Assembly (NCBI GenBank): GCA_934045905.1
Contig: OW203768.1
Location: 6,476,316 to 6,540,315 of the forward strand
DNA length: 64,000 nt
Direction: 5' to 3'
From: Leuctra nigra
Taxonomy: Eukaryota > Arthropoda > Insecta > Plecoptera > Leuctridae
Shown one piece after another: positions 57,007-64,000 of this stretch (position 1 is its first letter; each line of letters opens with the position of its first letter). A program made the translations under genes and the position numbers. The notes beneath the pieces are model-generated. The model was not told the DNA's origin and searched no databases. It worked only from the letters and a program-made list of their open reading frames with translations.

Positions 57007-58415
57007 CTAGATTTCATTCACATCGTTCACATAGATCGGAACATCTTCGGGCCTCTTCTCTTGAATTGGGTAAACGTTCCATATCTTGAGAAGCATCACC
57101 GAGTTATCCATGTTCGTGACGGGTATCACCAAGTCCAATAAGGTCCAATTGTCTTCGCCGACCAAATGTGCATACATATCATCTTTCGTTCCCAATTCTT
57201 GCAAAGTTACCCCCGCATATAAATTAATCGATCCGTCTTGTTTGTAAACTGCGATCAACGACATGTTTCCGACGACTCGGTACGGATGATCTGGAGTATG
57301 TACGGGCGACCTGCGGCTCCTGCCGCTCCGGAGACTTTCCATTCCCTCGCCAACCTCGTCCACATAGGGAAACACTCCGCTGTCTGCCGTGAGCGCTTGC
57401 GCACTGCCACTGAACTCCGCATTTCCTTGTCCTCCTGCTTCTCCGTCGCGTCCAAGGATCTTCTTTCCAACTCGCTTCACCGTTTCAATGCCTTTCTTGA
57501 TTCCTGATTTGATTTTATCCATGAGGCCACCGCTCCCTTCCTCGCCTCCAAGGGACTTCAGCCAGCTGCCTCCGAATCCACCGTCGTCTTCTTCGTCGTC
57601 GCGATTCCCTCTCTGTCTTCTTCCCTGTCTTACACTGCTGCCGCTTTCGCCTTCCGAATATCTTTCGCTTCGTCTCCCACTTCCACTTTCGCCTCCCGAT
57701 CCTCCACTCCTTCCTCGTCCATTACCTCCTCGCCTACCATTTCCTTGTTCGCTTTCTGAATCTCCGCCCCTGCCCCTACCGTTACCTCCTTGTTTACCCT
57801 TACCTTGCTCAGTTTGACGTTCTGATTCTCCACCCCTGCCCTTACCGTTTCCCCGTTGTCTACCACTCCCTTGTTCGCTTTCTGAATCGCCTCCTCTGCC
57901 CCTTCCGTTACTTCCTTGTCTACCCTTACCTTCACTTTGACCTTCGGAATCTCCACCCCTTCCCCTACCGTTACCTCCTTGCCTACCCTTACCTTTTCCG
58001 CTTTCTGAATCGCCTCCCCTTCCTCTACCATTTCCTCGTTGTCCTCTGTCGTCCTCCTCGATGTCACCATGTGCTTCAACGTCAAAGTCTGCATCTACTT
58101 CTCCATTTCCTCCCACACTTGCATGTGCTTCAAAATGCCCTTCTTCTTCAGCATCGCGCCGATTCCGTCTGCTCATACCTTTGACCTTTTCCTTGATTTT
58201 CTCGACGCCTTCCTTGACTGCCTGAGGCAAATCGTCCAACGCGGAGGACTTTTTGTTGCTGTCATCGGACCCGCCCGAGGATCGAACCCTCGTGCCTCGG
58301 ACCTGCCTGCTCCTGGCGTCATCCTGACCTTCCTGTCCTTCTTCATCATCCTTGGCTACGTCCTTGCTTGGCTCGTCATTTTTATCGTCAAATGTACCGA
58401 CGAATCCGTTCACCT
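57007..58415 (-). CDS. Nested gene C, exon 2: secreted Arg/Gly-rich repeat protein
   Basis: 468 residues after TTTTATTTCAG, joined to the signal-peptide exon at 59280-59358 for a 495-residue protein. Order: an acidic/charged N-terminal part (DDKNDEPSKDVAKDDEEGQE); a region with VKEGVEKIKEKVKGMSRRNR; about six ~20-residue repeats of the type GRGRGGDSESEQGNGRQ; a Lys-rich GIKKGIETVKRVGKKILGRD stretch; and a ~130-residue C-terminal part of ordinary composition (VVGNMSLIAVYKQDGSINLY, NMDNSVMLLKIWNVYPIQEK). Possible dibasic processing sites are RSRRSP and SRRNRR. The repeat part is expected to be disordered. I do not recognise the family; a secreted structural, salivary or immune role cannot be separated from sequence. 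Confidence 0.8.
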
Positions 58416-59279
58416 CTGAAATAAAAATAACATTTCGATGAGACAAATTTTAAAATTAGCGATGCACGAAGCTGATGTTTATTTTCTATCAGGAATTTTC
58501 ATCTCGTTGCCGCACGGACTCGTACCAATTCTTATAAGATCTTATAACAGGAGAACTTTTACAAGACTTATATGAGAAGGCAGATATGAATCTGACCCAT
58601 ACATAATTATATTTCTTTCATTACAGTGGAACTTTTTGTTCCCTTATTAACTCTTATCGTACTCAATACAGTTCCAATCAAAATTTTTTTTTTGAGGTAC
58701 AATTTTACCTAATTTTTTTAGTTACTGCAAACTGCCGTTTAGCAACTTGAGCAATGGAAATAGGTACCCGACGGCATGATAAATGTAAACCCTTGCAGTT
58801 AGATTACCGGTTAGATTATTGCAGTTATATTAGCATTGCAACTATAGGTATACCTCTTGGCAACATATCGACCGCAACTCTCCTATATGGATTTTAATTA
58901 TCTTAATGCAGGGATTACCTTTCTCTTGAGGTTGGTATACTTCACCAAAAAACATTATCATATACCACATACAAAAAGATATATTCTCTTTGCTTGCCTT
59001 AATATATGAATAATATAATTATTATTATACACTTTCATTTGCGACAAAAAAATGAAAAGTCATCTTCTAGTCTGTCCGAAGTTGGAAGAACCTTGCACAT
59101 TGGTTGATTTAATATTAGGAAATGACGAAGCCATCAGTGTGGCAGATTTTTGGAAGAAGTTAATTTAATAGAATATAGTGCTCCGGACACGGAAAGTAAG
59201 TATTTGCGACACGTAATATTTCGAAGCAAGCACACGACGACTTGAACGTGAGCATGACATCGCTGTATAGATTACTCAC
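58416..59279 (-). other. Intron of nested gene C
   Basis: Bounded by donor gtgagt at 59279 and acceptor TTTATTTCAG at 58416. AT-rich, no element seen. Confidence 0.75.
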
Positions 59280-59358
59280 CAGTTTGTTCCGATTGCACAT
59301 GACCGGCCAGTAGAGCGACGAAGACAACAAGACCGAGAACTAGAGTAGCATCCCGCAT
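59280..59358 (-). CDS. Nested gene C, exon 1: signal peptide
   Basis: 79 nt encoding MRDATLVLGLVVFVALLAGH then VQSEQT, a clear signal peptide with likely cleavage after VQS. It ends one base into a codon, completed by AG of exon 2 (Glu), so the reading frame is continuous. The short 5' UTR and promoter upstream (59386-59418) support this start. Confidence 0.85.
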
Positions 59359-59385
59359 GATGATGAAGCGAGGATGCACCAGTTC

Positions 59386-59418
59386 TGATCTAGATGGTCG
59401 TGAGCGGACAGTTATATA
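59386..59418 (-). promoter_or_regulatory. TATA box and initiator of nested gene C
   Basis: On the - strand CCTATATAAC has its TATATAA at 59418-59412. ATCAGAAC places a TCAG-type arthropod initiator A at 59386, 32 bp downstream. Predicted 5' UTR is ~28 nt to the ATG at 59358. Spacing and both motifs fit an arthropod core promoter. Confidence 0.75.
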
Positions 59419-59774
59419 GGCCGAACAATTATATTTCAATCATCCTTGTACGACGCAAAGTGGATAATAATTACGATGTCCGAGATTTTAATTCAAATGA
59501 AATGGCATTTAGACACTGATAAGTGGTGTGATGAGGTTTTAATGATAAAATCAGTTATTGTCATAATATTCTGTTTTTTTTAAATTAAATGTTTTGTTGC
59601 TCAGGAAATGGGCTATTTAGAATCGTTTTAAGCAAAACAGAGCTGATTTCATTGTAATTTTTTTCATCACAATGAAATGGCGTTAATGTTTGACAACTAC
59701 TCATCGACACTTACAAGTCATACATACCCTATTCATGCAGAACACCCCGAGCAAGTTGGTTCAAGCTGACCTGG

Positions 59775-59875
59775 GGCCTATTCTATAACGTTTTCCCAAT
59801 TCCATTCTGATGGAATCCGATCGAATTCCATCAGAATTGTGAAGTTAAAAGTTCTAGAATAGACCTCCTCGGCTT
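59775..59875 (+). mobile_element. Probable small MITE, related to 13550-13690
   Basis: GGCCTATTCTATAACGTTTT at the left and GTTCTAGAATAGACCTCC at the right are partly complementary. Shares ATTCCATTCTGATGGAATCC with 13550-13690 in the opposite orientation. Confidence 0.55.
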
Positions 59876-59884
59876 GCACTTTGA

Positions 59885-60050
59885 AGGCCCTGGTGTGAGT
59901 TCTGCATCACGAGGAAATGCCGGGAAAGTTCCTCGTTAATAAACTGTGACCGCCTTCTTTCCACCGTCCATCATACCGTTTCATTGTCATCAACTCCAAA
60001 TCATCCTCATTGTCATGGAATTTAATTGCGTTGAGGATATAGAATTAATA
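59885..60050 (+). mobile_element. Diverged SINE fragment (family of 3679-3948)
   Basis: AAATGCCGGGAAAGTTCCTC, TGTGACCGCCTTCTTTCCAC and CATTGTCATCAACTCCAAAT follow the SINE body in order with many differences. Confidence 0.6.
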
Positions 60051-60646
60051 ATTAATTAATAAATCCGCCATTAGGGATTAGCCTACTTACTGAACAAGGG
60101 AGCTTTAAGCATTCAACATATACGAAATATGTGCTGGTGGAATTAAATGACATAGCTAAGAGGAATTAGTTAACTGTGCATATTGCACACTATTTTGTAT
60201 TGACTGATTATGAAAGAACATATGTAAGTACCAAAACTATTGGCTCAAAATAATACACTAATTTTTTTAAGTTTTCTGTTCTGTTAAGTTATTCAAATTC
60301 CATTATGGATATTTTATATCGAAAAACGTAAAATAAACAATCTTGCGTATTTTTTTAAAATTCTCATTATTGTATTAATTATCTCCACTAGACGTAATGT
60401 ATGCATTGTTTCTGTCTACACGAATAATTGAGGAAACTTCGTCGAAGCAACAATAAAATTCGTCCAGCTCTTTTCCAATCAAGACCCACAGAAATAAGAT
60501 GCTGAGTGAACGACAATCTGCATCACGTCCTTAAAATGCAAGCCATCCAGATTTTCTATCAGATTATACATCAGTAAAGCGAAGTGATAGATTTTCAGTG
60601 AAACCGATCTTGATAGAAAATCAATAAGCAGACGAACTGGATAATA
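60051..60646 (+). other. Intronic or intergenic stretch, no gene recognised
   Basis: Nothing supportable. It ends in a (TA)n tract at 60647-60664 adjoining the LINE. Confidence 0.4.
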
Positions 60647-60672
60647 ATACATATATATATATATTGTGAGTA

Positions 60673-61965
60673 TTTTACAGCACAGGCCGTTTCTCACACC
60701 CCAATCGCCACCTCTCCTTGTCCATCCAACCATCTTCCAGCAAGTTTCTTCTCCCCATTGCCTCCTTTACATCTTCTTGCCATTCTCTCGGCGGTCGGCC
60801 CCTTTTCCTCCTCTCTGGAGGGGTCCAATGCCATATCTTCAGGGGCCACCTATGGGGATCCATTCTTCTTAAGTGTCCATACCAGCACAATCTCCTTCGC
60901 TCTATCTCCTCTACCACTGTTTCTTCCTTCTTCATCCATCTCCGTATCTGTTCATTCCTAATATGCTCAATTCTTGACACCCTACAACTTCTTCTGAGCG
61001 CATCCATTTCAACCGCCATCAACCTCTCTTTATCCCTCTTCGTTACTTCCCAGGTCTCAGATCCGTATGTAAGAATACTTTGTACAATGCTGCTATAAAT
61101 TCTATTCTTTGTAGGCTTCTGCAGTTGTTCAGACCACCACATCGAGTTCAGCTTCTGAACCGCTTGTCTTCCCTGGATTATCCGGCTGCTAATATCTCTC
61201 CGACTACTTCCCTCCGATGAAAAAATAGATCCTAAGTACTTATACTCTCGGCACTCTTTCACTTCCTTCCCATCCACGTCCATGTCATTACCTTCTCCCC
61301 CTACCACCAAGTATTTGGTCTTGTCAAAATTGATTTTTAAACCCCATTTTTCGTATGTTTCTGATAATTTCCGCATCATATAATTGCAGTCGTCCTCGTC
61401 CAATGCAACCACTACTTGGTCATCAGCAAAGAGAAGGGAATGCAGGTAATCTCCATTCACAGGCACACCCATCCATCTACACTTGGCTTGCCATTCTTGC
61501 AAAACCTTATCTATATAGATTTTGAATAGAGAAGGTGAGAGGCAGCACCCTTGACGCAAACCCTTCGTAATCTCGAAGCTACTGGACATGCGATTTCCTA
61601 CTTTCACTACACTCCTCTGTCCTTCATACAGGTCTCTTATGGTGTCCACATATGCATGAGGAATAGTGCTGTCGTACAACACCTCAAACATCCTTTTTAA
61701 CGGCACTGTGTCATACGCTTTTTCTAGATCTACAAACACCAAATGAGTCTCCCTGCCTCTCGCTACCCTTTTTTGCACTAGCTGCCTCAAGGTGAAAATA
61801 TTATCCACACATGAGCGCCCCGCTGTGAAACCGCACTGTTCTTCTCCAATGGTAACTTCTTGCTCCAATCTAGTCTTTATAATACGCCCATACAATCTTC
61901 CAATAGATGCAGTTACGTTGATTCCTCTATAATTATGACAGTCCGTTCGGGATCCTTTCTTGTAA
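60673..61965 (-). mobile_element. 5'-truncated RTE-like LINE with open reverse transcriptase frame
   Basis: About 430 codons without stop or frameshift. Palm motifs are in order: KGSRTDCHNYRGI, GFTAGRSCVDNIF, FVDLEKAYDTV (motif A), GLRQGCCLSPSLF (motif B), FADDQVV (catalytic motif C), then KYLG and the C-terminal LCWYGHLRRMD and RRKRGRPPREW. This pattern fits RTE-type non-LTR elements. The endonuclease half is missing. Sequence upstream (AAT-rich microsatellite at ~61970-62000) is unrelated, and upstream codons of the long open frame are chance. The 3' UTR is very short and followed by (TA)n, as usual for RTE. The intact frame suggests recent insertion. Confidence 0.85.
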
Positions 61966-62734
61966 TAAGAAAGAATAATAATAATAAGAATAATAATACA
62001 TCTTTTGTATAAAAAAAAATAGGCTGATACATTACTTCGTTTGACCTGTAATGCGAAAGAACCCCACACAAAGATACAGAGAATTTTGGTGGTGCAAGCG
62101 CTCGGCCATTTTAGCAAATTGAGAGGGAAAAATTGTTTCATAAGTGGGTGTATCTTTAACATGATATTCATATAATCAGTCTGATTGTATATTCAGTTAG
62201 CACTATTTCATTTTTTTCTTCGTGCCTTGTTAGTTAGGCGCCGGTAATTAAAAAAAAAAGTAAAAACTATGAAATTTCCGATACGATTGGAGACCAAGAA
62301 CTCTCAAATTTTAATCATGATTAGATAAAAGACAAACTTAGGGTTATCACTTCGCACATTTTTAAAATTAAACTTCATACGGCACCTAGCGGGACAAGAA
62401 AATATACAATTATTCACCAAAAATCAGCTAATTATTACTACCTATATTCCAATTACTCCGATCGTATACAAAAAAATGCCTGCAAGACGAGGTAAAATCG
62501 CTCGCGCTTGCAGCACCTTAAAATAGAGACTCTGTCTGTCGATGATTTGTCGGACTTTGTCATCTCCTCTTATCGTGTCTTCTGATCGATCTGCTGTGAA
62601 AGTAACAACCTCGTGCACGCGGTTATCTTCACATCGAGTGGGTCGCCTCGAACATCATCCTTGTTTTCCATTACTGTCCACGTCGCGCCCGGGCTTTGTG
62701 TCTCGAGGATCGCGTGCATTTCTCTTCTCACTAG
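61966..62734 (+). other. Stretch without recognised gene
   Basis: ATAATA microsatellite at ~61975-62000, then AT-rich sequence. No exon identified. Confidence 0.4.
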
Positions 62735-63428
62735 AAGGCTCTGGAACTTGCATCGAGTAGGCTCTGGAACTTGCATCGAGTAGGCTCTGAACCTTGCATC
62801 GAGAAGGCTCTGAAACTTGCATCGAGAAGGCTCTGGAACTTGCATCGAGAAGGCTCTGGAACTTGCATCGAGAAGGCTCTGGAACTTGCATCGAGAAGGC
62901 TTTGGACCTTGCATCGAGAAGGCTCTGGAACTTGCATCGAGAAGGCTTTGGACCTTGCATCGAGAAGGCTCTGGACCTTGCATGGAGAAGGCTCTGGACC
63001 TTGCATCGAGAAGGCTCTGGAACTTGCATCGAGAAGGCTCTGAAACTTGCATCGAGAAGGCTCTGGACCTTGCATCGAGAAGGCTCTGAATCTTGCATCG
63101 AGTAGGCTTTGAACCTTGCATCGAGTAGGCTCTGGACCTTGCATCGAGTAGGCTCTGGAACTTGCATCGAGAAGGCTCTGAAACTTGCATCGAGAAGGCT
63201 CTGGAACTTGCATCGAGAAGGCTCTGGAACTTGCATTGAGAAGGCTCTGGACCTTGCATGGAGAAGGCTCTGGACCTTGCATCGAGAAGGCTCTGGAACT
63301 TGCATCGAGAAGGCTCTGAAACTTGCATCGAGAAGGCTCTGGAACTTGCATCGAGAAGGCTCTGGAACTTGCATTGAGAAGGCTCTGGACCTTGCATCGA
63401 GAAGGCTCTGGAACTTGCATGGAGATGG
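62735..63428 (+). repeat. 23-bp minisatellite, ~30 copies
   Basis: Unit AAGGCTCTGGAACTTGCATC plus GAG, with common variants at a few positions (GAAC/GACC/AAAC, GAG/GGAG, AAGG/TAGG). 23 is not a multiple of three and no unit phase contains a stop, so long frames are open on both strands. A diverged unit seems to lie at 63578-63598 (TGGACCTCGCATCGGG). Confidence 0.95.
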
Positions 63429-63577
63429 CTCAGCACAGGGATCGCGTAACTTTTGTCAACAGTCGATCGACAACTCTTATGGGAGAATAACATTGACACG
63501 TCATAGTCGATCGCAAACAAAGTTGAGTCAATGCTAATCTCTCATAAGAGTTGTCGATCAAAGTTATCCGATCGCAG
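63429..63577 (+). repeat. Imperfect inverted repeat beside the minisatellite
   Basis: CGATCGACAACTCTTATGGG at 63465-63485 is mirrored by TCTCATAAGAGTTGTCGATC at 63540-63560, with AGTCGATCG/CGATCGCA words between. Possibly a small foldback element. Confidence 0.55.
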
Positions 63578-63598
63578 TGCTGGACCTCGCATCGGGAT

Positions 63599-64000
63599 GA
63601 GACGGTCTGTACCACGGGGAGGTGAAGCGAATCTCATCGAGTTCATAGGGGTGTTTAAATACGTTTACGGACCAAAAGAGAACACTTTGTGGAATAGGTT
63701 CATTAACAGCACAATTTGGCAACTCGGTTTATTTGAAAACGGCTCGATTGCAAATTCTCGCAGCTGTCAGAGCACAGTTTACATAAAGTAAATCTGTGTT
63801 CCGTTACACTTATTTAAAATTAAAAATAAATCGATTGTTAATTCATATGTATGCTTATTATTTATCTTTTAAGCTAGAACATAAACAGATTATATGGTTA
63901 TATGGAAGAACAGACGAATGTGTCTGAATATCGCCATTTTTGTATTGTATCTTTCATGCAAAATAAAGACATAATAATAATAATAAAATATTCTATAAAT
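63599..64000 (+). other. Window end, no gene recognised
   Basis: No exon of Rim (PDZ and C2 exons expected downstream) or other gene seen; ends in an AATA-rich tract. Confidence 0.4.

Noticed and set aside
57389..57817. + strand Pro/Leu/Ser-rich frame opposite nested gene C
   Set aside because: Shadow of the RG-repeat coding strand; the - strand has signal peptide, splice sites and promoter.
62570..63520. 316-codon protein on the - strand over the 23-bp minisatellite
   Set aside because: All phases of the repeat are open on both strands, so frame length is no evidence of coding. There is no signal peptide, splice context or domain.
1..64000. CRISPR arrays, operons or prokaryotic mobile systems
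   Set aside because: Spliced animal genes throughout; the tandem repeats have no regular unique spacers.

Overview
This is an intron-rich, AT-rich animal genomic segment, almost certainly from an insect. The evidence is the presynaptic scaffold gene Rim with GT-AG introns on the + strand, an insect-type odorant-receptor-like gene on the - strand, tRNA-derived SINEs, many foldback MITEs and an RTE-like LINE. The order cannot be proved from the sequence. A hemipteran is my guess, at low confidence. There are no prokaryotic features.

Layout. Seven coding exons of Rim lie on the + strand: 1022-1178, 27110-27382, 33388-33766, 34548-34721, 49873-49984, 53566-53741 and 54243-54305. Their codon phases join without a break. 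They run from the N-terminal zinc finger, split between the first two exons, through the Ser/Arg-rich linker to the point where the PDZ domain should begin beyond the window. Three other genes sit antisense inside Rim introns. (A) 8602-11363 is a two-exon gene for a small secreted or membrane-anchored protein of unknown function. (B) 36987-41237 is a six-exon 7tm_6-like chemoreceptor whose first exon was not found. (C) 57007-59358 is a two-exon gene for a secreted protein with an Arg/Gly-rich repeat and a textbook TATA/Inr promoter. The remainder is intron filled with MITEs (several with long, clear inverted repeats), SINEs, Helitron-like elements, a RTE-type reverse transcriptase ORF (60673-61965) and minisatellites.

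Most striking observation. Four separate tandem duplications in this locus each straddle an exon/intron boundary, so they multiply splice sites. They are 153 bp x ~8 over the acceptor of the Rim zinc-finger exon; 133 bp x 13 over the acceptor of gene A exon 2; 123 bp x 5 over the donor of Rim exon 34548; and 114 bp x 2 over the acceptor of the terminal exon of gene B. The two Rim units are multiples of three and remain open through the included intron pieces, so alternative splice-site choice could add 51- or 41-residue blocks. In gene A the period is not a multiple of three, and only the last of 13 near-identical acceptors gives the full protein.
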